64,000 bases of DNA from Dactylellina haptotyla (taxonomy: Eukaryota > Ascomycota > Orbiliomycetes > Orbiliales > Orbiliaceae): positions 2,542,001 to 2,606,000 of the forward strand of contig CM062381.1 of the NCBI GenBank assembly GCA_031310005.1. Direction: 5' to 3'. Both the position numbers and the translations under genes were made by a program. Under the pieces are notes generated by a model. It was given only the letters and a program-made list of their open reading frames with translations, was not told the DNA's origin and did no database searches. This document shows positions 13,421 through 25,171 of the stretch, piece after piece. Position 1 is the first letter of the stretch, and each line of letters begins with the position of its first letter.

Positions 13421-14161
13421 AGCAGCAGCCCGAGGGTTTCGAGCCCAAGATATCACACGAACCCCTTTTTTAATGAAATGAATTCAGAATATTTTAAAAT
13501 ATCCTACTCTCACAAAAGCCTGGAGAGGAAGATAAACATTTCGTTCTTGCTCTGCATTGTTTTCTTACTCACGACTCTTTGTTGTTATTATCGTTATTGT
13601 TTGTTTGTTCTTGTTTTTTTTTGGCGTTCACAGGAACCTAGATACAGGTCTTTTTGCCTTTTCATCCGAGCATCTTTACATGTGCAATTGTTCTTTTTTC
13701 TTCTTCTTCTCATTATGGTAGCATTGGGAATAGGCGTTCGTTCCTCTTTTGCCCTTGTGCATATTGGCTGCTCTTATTCATCTCGTGTCGTTCCTGATGC
13801 GCATCAACAATGTTCTAGACGCCGTTAGAATCCGCCCCAATAAATACACATTAGGAATTTGCTGTACCCTTTCTTATTAATATATACCCATTTTTGCCTT
13901 TTGATAACATATGTATTTTTACATTATTTATTTTACCTTACATTACAATTGGTGATCACGTTTAAACGTTTTCTACAAATTCTGTTCCTTGTCCTGCTAG
14001 AGGTTTAGCTCCTAATGAACGATGTGTTGGAGAAACAAAATACCACAGTTAGCCCATACAGAAATTCTATATCACTATTTTAGCTTATGAGTCTTCGACA
14101 TCTTCGATACATCAGATCGGATTCCGTTTTGTTTCAAAGAATAGAATAACCAGCTGCAACC
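13421..14161. other. Intergenic region after the Polo kinase
   Basis: AT- and T-rich sequence, most likely the 3' UTR and terminator region of the kinase gene and the promoter of the next small gene. A run of short T tracts lies near 13560-13710. No gene is seen. Confidence 0.4.
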
Positions 14162-14969
14162 ATGTCGATGGAGCATGAAGATATCCGTACGTTTAGTCGC
14201 CTTGGGCGTCTCGCAATTTCTCTGCCCCAAATCAAACCCATTTTCACGTTCTGGCCTGTTCCCTAGTGTAATCATGTTGTATTATTATTTCTAAATCTGA
14301 CCTCGATTTCTTGTCGTATAGTGGAGAAAGCAACAATCACCGTTCGAGTGATCAAGTCCTTCCCGTATAGGACCTGCAAGAATCTCATCCTGCGAGACTT
14401 AAACCTCACAACCCTCACTGTTGGAGATTTCAAAGCTCGCGCTCAGAACGGTAAAATATCACCCCGATTGTTTCTTCTCAAGAGGGGTAAAAATTTAAAT
14501 AGATAGCTCGTCATCTCACTTTTCCCCAAGATTTTATTTATTTATTTTTAACTTTTTACTTTAGACGTCAAGACCCTTCCCGGCTGGAAGCCGTACCAGA
14601 ATGTTGAGTTTGGTTAGTTATTAAATAAATATAAATCCAATAATCTTATTTTTATAGCAAGCTGATGAAAGAAAAGACTCGATGAAGCTGTACACTAAGG
14701 CGCAGGGGACGAAAAACCAAAACTTGATTATCAACATGGACCACCCGGAATGGATGTTTGACGATGACTCGAAGACACTTGCGGAGATGGGATGCGGTAA
14801 TAATATGCTTCTTGTTTTTACTTCCACTTCCTTAGGCTTTCCTCCCTGCTCGATGAAGGGTCATATTACTAATATAGTAGGGGAGATAGGTCATGAGACT
14901 GAGGTGTCGTTTTTCAAAAAGGATGCGTATGAAGAATATGTTAAAGATCCTGTAAATAAATGGGAATAA
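14162..14969 (+). CDS. UPF0538 family protein (C2orf76-like)
   Basis: Five short exons: 14162-14186, 14322-14450, 14565-14612, 14662-14796 and 14881-14969. Frame is kept through every junction, giving about 141 residues. The ending ETEVSFFKKDAYEEYVKDP..KW matches the C-terminal signature of the UPF0538/C2orf76 family (acidic residue, Phe-Phe, then Tyr-x-x-Tyr and a final Trp). Upstream, VRVIKSFPYRTCKNLILRDL and the DSMKLYTKAQGTKNQNLII block also fit. The fold is predicted ubiquitin-like and the function is unknown. The last acceptor is a tandem TAGTAG, so products with or without one extra Val are possible. Exon 1 codes for only eight residues, which makes the start less certain than the rest. 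Confidence 0.82.
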
Positions 14970-15806
14970 TGAATGAAATTGGGATGGCATGACCATTCCG
15001 GCTTGTTAGCTAGGTTAAAGTGGACTGCACTATTTTCTACCCGGCGATTTCGATAGTAATAAAATTATCGGTGGAGTTTCCATTGAGGAGTGAAAAAATT
15101 ATGTACATTGTTCGAAAATACGCTCTGCAGATATAAGTAATGCAAGAGGATAGGTCGGTGACGAGTTGAAACAATAATTGTGGGCAAAGGAGAGAATAAT
15201 ATACAAGAACAGCATTTCGCGGTGACATGAAAAAGGAAAGACATCCGCGCAAGTCCACTATTAAAGCGTGATATATCAAATAAAAGAAACAACTATCCAG
15301 AGCCAACTTTTCCATTGCGAGAACTAAGAAAGGGAGAAAAGAAGAAGAGGAGAAAAAAAAAACCAAAAAGAAATATATATAGATAAATATCATATTCCAC
15401 CGAAACCCTTCTTTTTCTCATTCATTCTGTCTGTGTCTCATCTTCCAGGTTCTTTTCTTGCTCCTTTATGTATATATAGCATTTTACAAACAAGCCAGTA
15501 ACGTCTTCTACACGATCTTCATCATCTTTTATTTTTAGCTTTTGTTTCGATCCTGAAGAAGCAAAATATCCGGCGCACTCGATGGTAGATTGTAGATCCA
15601 AAGCTTATGCCTTCAACAAGGAATTCCAAACCAACGCCTGTGTGTGAGCTGTAAAACCAAAGCAAGACAATATCGGATAGTGACTTTCCAATAAACGAGT
15701 AATTAGCAATTGCGTTTTAAACCGAAATCCCTCCAAACACTTGTTCGATCTTGGAAAATCGATGGTTCATTTTGAAAACAAGGAAGGCAAAATAAATAAG
15801 GGAAAT
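14970..15806. other. Intergenic region between convergent genes
   Basis: The region lies between the 3' ends of the UPF0538 gene (plus) and the zinc transporter gene (minus). It contains AT-rich sequence with an A-rich run near 15340-15395 and a TATATA stretch near 15375. I see no gene in it. It most likely holds the two 3' UTRs. Confidence 0.4.
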
Positions 15807-17562
15807 TTAGTGAGCATGGCCATGAGCGCTTGCTCGCGCTTCTGCATTGGGATCGATAGGTCCACAGCACTGCCCGACTTCACATTCGGTCGAGCACTCC
15901 ATCAGACAGCCCACATCGCCGTCATCGGACGCTTTCGATTTGCCATTTACGGCTCCATAAGCGCTTCCACCGACGGGGGCGGGGGCGACCTTGGGAGACG
16001 ACGCTCCGGAACCGGACGGCGAGTATTCTGGTTGTATGGTAGATGAGTGGATACCGTATGCGTGGAGACATTCACGGACGGCTTCGGCTAGGGCGATGTA
16101 TCTCGCGGTTGGATTGTCATCTGTGTTCTTATGGGACTCGGTAGTGCAGTGCGGATTGAAGGCGATTCTGACATGCAGGGAGGCAACCATTTTGATGTCT
16201 GAGAGCTGCCAGATGTGGAGTTCGTGCACACTGAGGACACCAGGGATATTTTCGATATCCTTTTTGACATCTTCTAGCGAGATTCCATTGGGTACAGCTT
16301 GGAGGAGAATGCTAGCAGCAGACTTGCAGAGCGGTAGAGCTGAGGAGAAAATGATGACTGTGATGATAAGGGAAATGGCAGGATCAAAGTAGAATCTCCA
16401 CCAAAAGTCGGTTTTCCAGATAAAAAGAGCTGATGCAATAACGCCGACGTTTCCAAGGGCGTCTCCGAGAACATGCAAAAAGACACCTCTCATGTTCAGA
16501 TTCTGGTGCGAGTGACCTCCCTTTTTTGATTTTGGTTTTGAGTGTTCGTGGTCCGCGTGCCATGCTGGGTCCATGGGTGGGTTGACCAGGTGCTCGGTAT
16601 GGTCGTGCTTGTGCGGGTGATTGTGGGGTCTGTCGTGGAGATGGCTGGTCTTATGTTTGGTGCCGTTGCCAATGAGCGGGGATCGTTCGTTTGTGTGCTC
16701 GTCGACAACCAGCGCCTCCTCGATCTCGGGGTATCCGTTCTCGCTGGATGACGAAGATCCGAGCCCAGCCCTGGCGGCATCGGTGATTGCCTGTCTGTTC
16801 AGGGCCGGGTGTACATGAATGTCATCGACGGTTGAGAAGTGGCGGTGTTTGGAGGAACTTCCGAACGAATGGGAGTGACCGTGCTTGTAGCTTTGAGAGT
16901 GGGATCTGGAGTGTCTTCGAGGGTATATTCCGACGACTGTTTCGGGGAGGACGCTCTCGATATCACCTGTTTCGTCGGTAGCGTCGATTTCATCGTCCGA
17001 ATGGATGTGGCCTTCCATGCCGTGGGTGTGTCGGTGCCCCTCGTGTCCATGAGGGGCGTGCGAATGGCCTCCGTGGCTGTGGCCGTGGTCGTGGAAGAGG
17101 AACAGGCCGATAATGTTGGAGGCGAGGCCGGCAGAACCGACGGCGAGGATGAGGATGGGCTGGGAGATGACGGGAGGGTCGAAGAAACGCTGGATCGCTT
17201 CGAGAACGATGGAAAGACAGAGGGCGAGGAGAAAGACGCCGTTGATGAGGGCGCCGAGGACTTCAGCCCGTTGCCACTACCGATCGTTGGTAAGTCGGCG
17301 TTCACTACTACCTCGGTGCTTGGGAAGAGGGTGGGAAAAGAGTACGTACGCCATAGGTATATTTGCTATTGTTGGTCTTGCTCTTTGCTAGACGAATGGC
17401 GTAGAGGGCGACGATGAGAGAGAAAACATCGTTGAGCATGTGGAAGGAGTCGGCGACGAGGGCGAGAGAGTGGACGGAGTAGCCAACGATGATTTCGAGG
17501 AAGAAGAAGAGGGTGTCGATGACGAGCAGAGTGATGATGCGGGCCGAACGCGAGAACGCCAT
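15807..17562 (-). CDS. zrc1: CDF-family zinc transporter (Zrc1/Cot1 type)
   Basis: Two exons on the minus strand, 17562-17350 and 17276-15807, joined in phase 0 over a 73-nt intron, give 560 residues. This is a cation diffusion facilitator. It starts with two membrane segments, with the metal site pair His41 and Asp45 (HMLND), then further helices, and HVLGD in a later helix as the second His/Asp pair. A long His-rich loop between helices 4 and 5 (GHSHGGHSHAPHGHEGHRH, then several HSHSF, HNHPHKHDH runs) is typical of vacuolar Zn/Co importers of the Zrc1/Cot1 group. The C-terminal cytosolic domain contains VHELHIWQLSD, and the protein ends in a short His-rich tail with a Cys-rich patch (CLMECSTECEVGQCC). 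Predicted role: proton-driven loading of zinc into the vacuole. Confidence 0.95.
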
Positions 17563-17705
17563 GACGAGAGTGGAGGGTGCGCCGGGGAGGGGCGACGGGG
17601 ACTCGGATGGTGAAGTTGATGATGAGGATGGCGAGGATGGCGAGGATGCCGGGGAGAGAGGAAGGAAGAAGCGGAGGGGGTGAGGCCGTCCCCTGAGCGG
17701 GCGAG

Positions 17706-17757
17706 GTGGGTGTTGTTGTTGGTGTGGGTGTTGGTGTTGGTGTTGTTGTTGTTTGTG
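17706..17757 (+). repeat. Imperfect GTT/GGTGTT simple repeat
   Basis: About 52 bases made almost only of G and T, built from GTT and GGTGTT units. It lies about 150 bp upstream of the zinc transporter start codon, on that gene's promoter side. Confidence 0.8.
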
Positions 17758-18833
17758 ACGACGGCTGGCTGGTGGCGATGGCCGAGTGCGAGGCGGCGCG
17801 AAACGTAGCTGCGGAGAGGAGAGAAGGGGGAGAGGAGGGAGAAGAGGAACCCAGGAGGCCGCCGCCGGTCTGCTCCTATCGATCTCGAGGCTATATATAC
17901 AAATATCTCGTGTGGGTCTGAAGCGTATGCGTATCTATCGAAGCCAGGCTGGGCGTCGATAGATAGATAGATGGTCTTCGGCTGGCCTTATCGAAAGTGG
18001 GAACGACTGGCCCCAAACCGCTTAGTCACTTGGAAAGAACAATTAAATTGCATTCCTCGCCCGCGCTGAAAATTTTCGGAGCACCTGCATACGCACACGC
18101 CTGGGCCGGCCCATGTGAGGGCTTCCTGTAATTAGGACTAGCAGGAAGGGAGGAGACAGAGCGGTAAGGAAGGAGGTTGATTAGATTATCAGATCGGGAT
18201 TTAATATCGAAGTCACTCCTCTATTTATATATATGTAAGTAAGTAAGTATGTGTATCTCATAGCACAGGCACTCCGGCTTCAGGGCCTCCGAAACAGAGC
18301 TGTTCTTTCTTGCTATGACTAACAGACTCGTAATCGCTTTCTCATTCTTCCCTATTTTCTCCAATCCCTTTTCTCACCCCGGGACCAGGTTGGTTGCACC
18401 TGCATACGCATCTTGGACGCCCGCCAGTCTGACGCACGCCGGTCTGGACCCTACGCCCTCCATTGTGGGTGTGAATGTATGTAGATGTTTGTCCGTTGGT
18501 AAGTGCGTGTGCATACCCGCGGGCGGAGTCCGCCTGCAGCCCGGCATGTTTAGTATGAATGTCCCCAACGCCGAGTTCCCTCTCCGATACCCCCCTCACA
18601 GCTCTCATATCCTCGACTGCGGCACGACAGAGAATGATGCCGATGAGAGTGTGTCTGCCAGTTGCAACCTGTTTCACATTCCCAGCCGAGAGCATAACAG
18701 TCCTATGCCAGCTTCTATCTTGGAACTCTCCCGTTAGGCCCCACAACATCCTGACTAGGAACCTCTTGCCGTCCACTACTATTAAAAGGGCGCGAATCTA
18801 TATAAATATTCATTTTTCGTTCCATTGGGTTCC

Positions 18834-18869
18834 TTTTATTTTTATTTTTATTTTTATTTTTATTTTTAT
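18834..18869 (+). repeat. TTTTTA hexanucleotide repeat
   Basis: A near-perfect run of TTTTTA units in an AT-rich intergenic stretch. A microsatellite; no function inferred. Confidence 0.85.
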
Positions 18870-19749
18870 CTTTCTTTTGTTTCTTCTGTCCCTTTCTTTC
18901 TTAATACTACCCTGCATTGATAGATATTCTAAGCTACTTGGCTACCACTATAAAAATCTTGATCGCTCGAGTAAAAACGGTGTTGAAGAGAAAGATGTGG
19001 ACGGATAGCTATTTACAAGGAAAAAATTGATAGTTTCCATTTTGGGAGGTGAGGGGATTCGAAAGAAGATTGGGAAGAAGATTGGGAAGAAATGAAAAGG
19101 AAATGCGTATAAAATGAAAGGACAAAGACGATCGGATGGGGGACAAAGTATGGAGAAAATGACTAAAATAGGATAAAAAAAGATGACAAAAGAGATAGAA
19201 ACAACTATATCTGCCCTCCCACCCTTCCACATGGCCCACCAAAAATTATAAAAGCGAAAAATTGGAAATTTTCGAAATTTAGTACAAGAAAATGAAAGTA
19301 TGGTAAATTATGCCGTTCGCGGGGGTGGGGGCTTTTACTCCAGCAACAAAGTATTGATATGGAATGTGATTGTATGCGTCATTATCCATGGATTATAGTT
19401 GTGCGAAGAGATGATGATAGTGATAGTGGTGATGTGATTGATATGTCTGCCAGTGACGATAAATATGAGATTGGGAAATCCGCCGATAAAAAAGATGCTC
19501 CTGCATTAAAGGAATGAGGTTGGAAATGCGATACCGTAAAGGAAAGCAGAATGTTGAAATCGTCCCGATAAACCGAAAAATGCGGCAATAAAAAAAGTAA
19601 TAAAAAAAAAAAACTAAAATCAAAGCTGACTCTTCTGCAAGATCGATCGCTAGACGAACTAGATCTATTTTTGACCCCTATTGTAATTGTCGACAAAATA
19701 TATATGATGAGACTCGTCGCTGATGAATGAAAATATCGGTCACAAGGCA

Positions 19750-21856
19750 TTACATTATAATGCAATCCTTTTCGTCGGAACTCGCTGACGCTGCTTGCTG
19801 CTTTGGCTTCTTAACCTTCGTGTTGCTGAGCCTGTCGACGCTGCTCTGCATCGCAGCTTCGATGGCGCGTAGCCGTAGTTTCGCACGCTCTTCTCCGTGT
19901 TCCGCTGCACGGACGTACCAGGTGTTCGCCCCAACCTCGTCGCGGACACATCCAATGCCCATTTCTGTGAAATACCCGACCGTGTACTCCGCTTTGGCGA
20001 GGCCTGTATGAGGGGGACAAGTAAAAATCAACATTAGTATCGGACGAATGCATAACGCGAGAGACCGGGGATAGAAACTTACCTCGTTCGGCTGCTTTCA
20101 TAGCCCAAGCATAGGCCTCAGCCTCATCCGGTTCTAACAGCGGAGGAGCACCAACTGTATACCACGCGCACAGAGCCAATTGAGCCGGTGCAAACCCGAG
20201 CTCTGCAGCTCCAGTGTAGTAATGGATACTCAAAGCAGCATCCTGGGGGCATTCCAAAAGTCCCTTCTCGTACGCCTCGCCCAACTTGTAGCTAGCTTCC
20301 GCATGGCCCAGCTCCGCAGCTTGCGCGTACAATTGCGCAGAGTACCCCGGGTCCTTGAACAGGTCCTTGTCGTCGCCAACTTCGTGGATCCTACCCAACT
20401 CGAACGGTGCATTCGGATACTGGTAATCGGCCGCCTCTGTCGCTCGCTTCAGCCATTTCACACCCTCCTTGTACCCATCCGTGATACCCAAGTCCCCTCT
20501 CAAGCATGCCATCGCCAACCGTGTCATCGCGCCTGGGTGATTCCGCGCAGCAGCAGCTCTGTAGAACTGAACAGCCTTCAGTGGCTCCTTCTTCGTTCCC
20601 CATCCGTATTCGTAGTGCAAAGCCGCCCGATATCCAGATTCCGCGTGGCCGTGCTTGGCAGCCGCAACGAACAGAGGGAATGCCTTGTCCAAATCGGGCT
20701 TTCCGTTTGTGAACAATCCACTGCATAATGCATCTGCCAAGAAGTATTGCGCGTAAGGGAACGATCGATCCGCTAGTCGTTGCAGAATCTGGCGTGCTTC
20801 TTTCAACAGCCTCGCCCTCTTTCGATCCGGTGCGAGTTCGACATCAGAGCTTTGTGGTGACCTTCCTTTCGGAGCCGGGGACCGATCCCTGCCTGCACTA
20901 CCAGGAGGCTGCTGGCCGGGGGGCAAGTTGTCCAACGATTGGGCTGCCGATATCAGAAAAACTGCAAATTCGTACTGAATCGAGGGGTCATTGGTTTTCA
21001 TGGCGTTCTGTCGGTACAGCTCGATCGTCTTCTCGTGCGAGAGCAGCGAGGCATCCTTCCCAACGACACCCTTGAGATGGGAGTTGTCAAATGTATATAC
21101 ACCGGGGGCGTCCCCTTCGCTCGACCGTCTACTATCATTGGAGTACGCAGCCGAATGAACTCTCGGACGCGGATTTCCCGGCGAGCCTGTACGACCGCGA
21201 AAATCACCATAAAACGAGTAAACTCCGGATGCAGTCCGCTGCTCATTTCCTGACTTTCTTCTGTTGGGAGCCCGGTCGTGCGGTGCGAGATGGTTTGGGT
21301 TTATTGGTGGATCTGAGTCTGTCGAGGTGGGCGATCCCTGTGTGTTACGGAGTTGTTCTTCATTGTTACGCAATTGTTCCTCGTTGTACGATTCGAAGTG
21401 GGCGTACTTCAAAGGGATGATGACTTCAGGTTCTGGTTCTGGCGAGGGTGACTCTGCCGACACGGGAACTTGATTGTTCAGGCTGCTGGAGCGTGGCAGT
21501 ATAGACGACGAGTGCGCGGCGAGATCTAGGCTGGGAACTCCGGAGTCGGACGACATGCGGGCGTCGTCGATGATTCCAGATTGGGGCTGGTGGATTTCCT
21601 GTGGGATCTGGGCGGTGTAGTGAGTGCGGTATCCGGTTTCCCGGATAGGGGAATCCTTCTCCAAAGACTGTCGTTCCTGAGCATAGTTGATGACGTTCAG
21701 ACGGCTGGGTTGCTGGTAGTTGGCGACTTCCTGGGCCCGTCCCATCTCGTCCATGTAGGACTCCCGCTGGAGCCGCGGACTTAGGATTGGTGAAGACGCT
21801 CTTTTGTATTCTCTGTTCGACTCGTCTCCTTGATGATATGGTGACACAGCAGTCAT
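19750..21856 (-). CDS. skt5: Chitin synthase activator, Skt5/Chs4 family (Sel1 repeats, CaaX end)
   Basis: Two exons on the minus strand, 21856-20083 and 20003-19750, with a GTAAGT...CAG intron, give 675 residues. The N-terminal 270 residues are low-complexity and Ser/Pro-rich. From roughly residue 280 a series of Sel1-like repeats follows, seen as AQYFLADALCSG, ESGYRAALHYEYGWG, AMTRLAMACLRG, PFELGRIHEVG, ASYKLGEAYEKG, APAQLALCAWYTVG and AEYTVGYFTEMGIG. The final four residues are CIIM, a CaaX box for prenylation, as expected for Skt5/Chs4, which needs farnesylation for membrane work in yeast. In yeast this protein activates and localises the Chs3 chitin synthase. A class IV (Chs3-type) enzyme and a Pfa4-like enzyme lie 10-18 kb away. 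The CaaX end makes Skt5 more likely than a generic Sel1 protein. Confidence 0.92.
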
Positions 21857-22165
21857 TGCTTTTCCAGACTGTTGGTCAAGAATGCCACCGCCCGATATAC
21901 AATTGAGGGTTTGGTTGTGGGGTTGCTAATTTTTTGTATTTTATTTTTGACTTTGTGGTCTCCTTCTCCTATCTGAAAAGAAACGAACGAATGTGGGGAT
22001 TGAACGACGGTATCGATAATAACTCGTTGCAGGATCGCCAACCCGTTAGAAGCCGAAGGAACGAGGGAACAAACGAGGGACGAGGCTGTTTGATATTTTG
22101 ACGTTTGGTGAAAACGAAGGGAGGTTGGAGGAATTAGTGCACATGAATCTCCGTATAAGGTGAAT

Positions 22166-22204
22166 GGAAGAAGGAGGAGGAGGAGGAGGAAGAAGAGGAG
22201 GAGA
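22166..22204 (+). repeat. GGA/GAA microsatellite
   Basis: Purine-only repeat of GGA and GAA units about 310 bp upstream of the Skt5-like start codon, probably in its 5' leader or promoter. Confidence 0.8.
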
Positions 22205-25132
22205 TGTGGTAATAAGAGGACGACGAGGTTATTAACGAAGATATTATTAGAAAGACAGAACGGCAGGAAAAAGAAAACGAGTGTGAATTCGGGCCGCTCA
22301 AAAGTGCAGCTGGTTCGGATCTGTCAGTGAGGAGGGCAATATATGGCCCACGTTGGCAGCAAATGCGTCTATGCAAGGGAGCTAGAAGAGTCAAGTTGAA
22401 GCTGGCCAGGGGGGATGCCAGCACGACGCATATATGTATTATGTATGCGCTTCAGGAAGATGTCTGTGTCTGCGACTGGCGATGACAGCCTGGCTCCACT
22501 ACGCCCAAATGGAATTAAGCAATAAGAAAGGTACGATGCGGGCTGCTTCTGAGGCAGCTTTGTTCCGTTGACGAAAGGCGTTTTCTGCGGCCTGGACGGA
22601 GACAAGCGGACGAGCGAATGCCAGTCGGTAGAAGGAGTTATTATTTTATTATTATTTTTTTCTCTATTTCTTTCTGTCTTTCTGGAAGGCGCGGAAGGGC
22701 CAGGGAATCAGTCCAATCCGACTTTGAAACAGCACGGTGGACCGCTAAGACTTATGGTGGTTTATTGATAATATAAAAAAAAAAAAAATTCTGCTTCTTC
22801 TTCTATCTGCGGCACGAAATACTGCAGTGTGCTTTTCCCTCGCCAATGGGTCGTCGTCGATACTGGGTGCAACGTCGGTTGGGAGTAGTGGTAGTATCAG
22901 TAGCAGAAAGAACTATAATTAACCAGAGATATTGGACGGTTAGCTGCTAAAAAAATCTTCGAGACCTCTCCGCTTCCCGACTCTGCCTAGGGGGGTAATG
23001 TGTAGGGAAGGAGGTCAGCGAGAGGGAAACGGTATCAAGGGATCAAGGAACTAGATCTGGAAGAAATCGCGGGACTGGCAGTGCAGATGTATCTTCAAAG
23101 GGACCCAAGGAGTGGGATAAAACGGAAACGCCTGAGGTTTCTTGTGGCTGGAAATGGCAGGAACAAGTCCCAGAAGATTTGAGACGGGGCAACGAACAGC
23201 TGTTCCGGGCAGGAGCCAGCGCTGGTCCACTACGCGAACAGGCTAACCAGACTAACCCGCGGATCTCGAAATGGGGATGATGCTAAAATTCGAATTGAGG
23301 TGGGATTTGGTTCACCTATTGAACCCATACCATGCCAGCCAGCTGAGCCGATGACGACCAAAATGGGCAGACTAATGTCGCTCTACCTCTCGAGACGGGC
23401 CAGGGCGGAGGCAAGGAGGGGCCTAGTGAGTGTGATAGCAGATGCGTATAAAATCTCGAACAACAGGAGAGCCTTCTACATTCATTCGTTCATCCATTCA
23501 TTCACAGTTCATGTACCGGTACATCCGCTTTTCACAAAAAAAATATGTTCCGAAACACCTGTGCTGCTGGGGGTTACCGCTATCTCTTTCGCGGAGTGAG
23601 AGTGAGAGGATAGGCTTCAGGGGATAGAGAGGTGCTCACATAATTACTCTAATCCTCAAATTCTGAGTAATACCAATGACAAAATCTCAAACTCCTGATC
23701 AATTGGGATCGATAATGGATCTCAAGTAGAAAACGATTGTTCTCTGGACTGGGAAACCTGGCAAAAGAAAAAGCGATCGTACGAAAGCGAATGGGTCTGC
23801 TAGGGAGAAAGTAAGAAGAAGAAAAAAAAAAAAAGAAAAAAGGGAAAACCTGAATGCAATGACGAAGATCCGAACGACTAAAACCTCGAAAATACGCCAA
23901 CTAGGTCGCCCACCACCTCTTCCCGCGTCTCCCGATCGAGCTCTGTCACAAGAATACAAATACTTTCGTGGAATAGCCTTCTGTAAAGATTGCGGAATCT
24001 TGAAAAACAAAAGAAGAAAAAGAAAACTTATTTTCGACATTTCGAGGCCCGCTTCAGGTGCTCATCCAACAGCGACTTGAGCAAACCTTTTTTTTTTTTT
24101 TTGGCCTGGGGCCGCTAAAATCCATAATGACCTGCATGATAACAACAAGGTTCTTTTGGTTGCACTTTTGTTCCAGCAAAGTCGCAGCGACAAGCTTCGT
24201 CTGATTAATCATGCATCGCGCATCCAATGTGACTTGACTTCAACTGTTATTAACCTACACCAGTCGCAATCACAAAAACGAATTCGAATTCGCCGGCACT
24301 GCCATGCATAACCAAGAGCTGCCACCCTTGCGGCAAAAAACAGAGACGAAGGAAAATAAAAAGGAAATAACGCAATCCGCTCTGTCAATGAGCTGCTTCC
24401 AACAGGTGGAGAGTGCGGAGAAAGGCCAACTTTTTTTTCCCTTTTCTTGAGGAGCCGCTCAAGCCATCCCACACCTCGAGTCCCCTGTCACCGGCACTCT
24501 ATCGGTAATCTTCGTTTGATTGAATTAAACCGGATATATTTCGTGTTGTCACATTTCTCTGTAACCCAGCCGCGCAGCGACGGAATGCCAGATGGGCAGA
24601 ACTCACCGAACCATTGGCCGCAAATTTTCGACGCTACTCGTAGGCGATGTGAGACGTAATTTTAAAGCCATTAGCTTGTCGACGCTGGGCGAGACTAGGT
24701 TGAAGACAGCACTCAATATTATTATTATTTTATTTTTTATTTTTTTGTTTTATCTTTTTTCAAAGAAAACATTTACCTACATGTAGCTCTCGCTCAATGC
24801 GGAGGCCATGCTTGCATATTCTCCGCACCACCCTTAAAATTGAGGGTCAATTCGCGCCAAGGCTGGTTCTTTTTAGCACTCTTCGTTCGCTGACAGCCGA
24901 TGCAATGGCACGCTGACACCTTTTTTGGTCGCACCCCGCACGACATTTTCAGCCAGGGCTTCGAAATTTGGTTCCACCAATTGGGAATACAGTGCAATCT
25001 TGTTCTCGCTGTCTCGAAGAGATCCCTTCGGAGACGAATCGGTTTGAGATCTCTCTCAACAAGATCTGGGATTTGTAGAGGGTGCTCATTTAAAAAAAGA
25101 GAAACATTCGTGAAGTAATGATGAGAAGACCC

Positions 25133-25168
<36 letters not shown>

Positions 25169-25171
25169 TTT
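25133..25171. repeat. T11-A25 homopolymer inverted tract
   Basis: Eleven T are followed directly by 25 A. The two runs can pair, and similar T/A tracts recur at 26218-26238 and 26659-26682. Lengths of such runs are prone to sequencing error. Confidence 0.8.

Larger units (their letters stand above)
17563..19749. other. Gene-free stretch with simple repeats upstream of the zinc transporter
   Basis: The stretch lies between the start of the zinc transporter gene and the 3' end of the Skt5-like gene, both on the minus strand. It holds a G/T-rich imperfect repeat (17706-17757), GATA units (17958-17973), GTAA units near 18235-18250 and five or six TTTTTA units (about 18834-18869). The 18315-18737 open frames on both strands match no family and overlap each other, so I do not call them genes. 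Confidence 0.5.

Noticed and set aside
16839-17417. 192-codon plus-strand frame
   Set aside because: It is the shadow of the zinc transporter coding sequence on the opposite strand, caused by His/Ser-rich codon use.
18315-18776. Overlapping 140-144-codon frames on both strands
   Set aside because: Neither resembles a known protein; mutual overlap and lack of a splice-supported extension suggest chance openness.
22134-22424. 96-codon minus-strand frame with a Ser run
   Set aside because: The Ser run comes from the GGA microsatellite; there is no family match and no supporting splice pattern.
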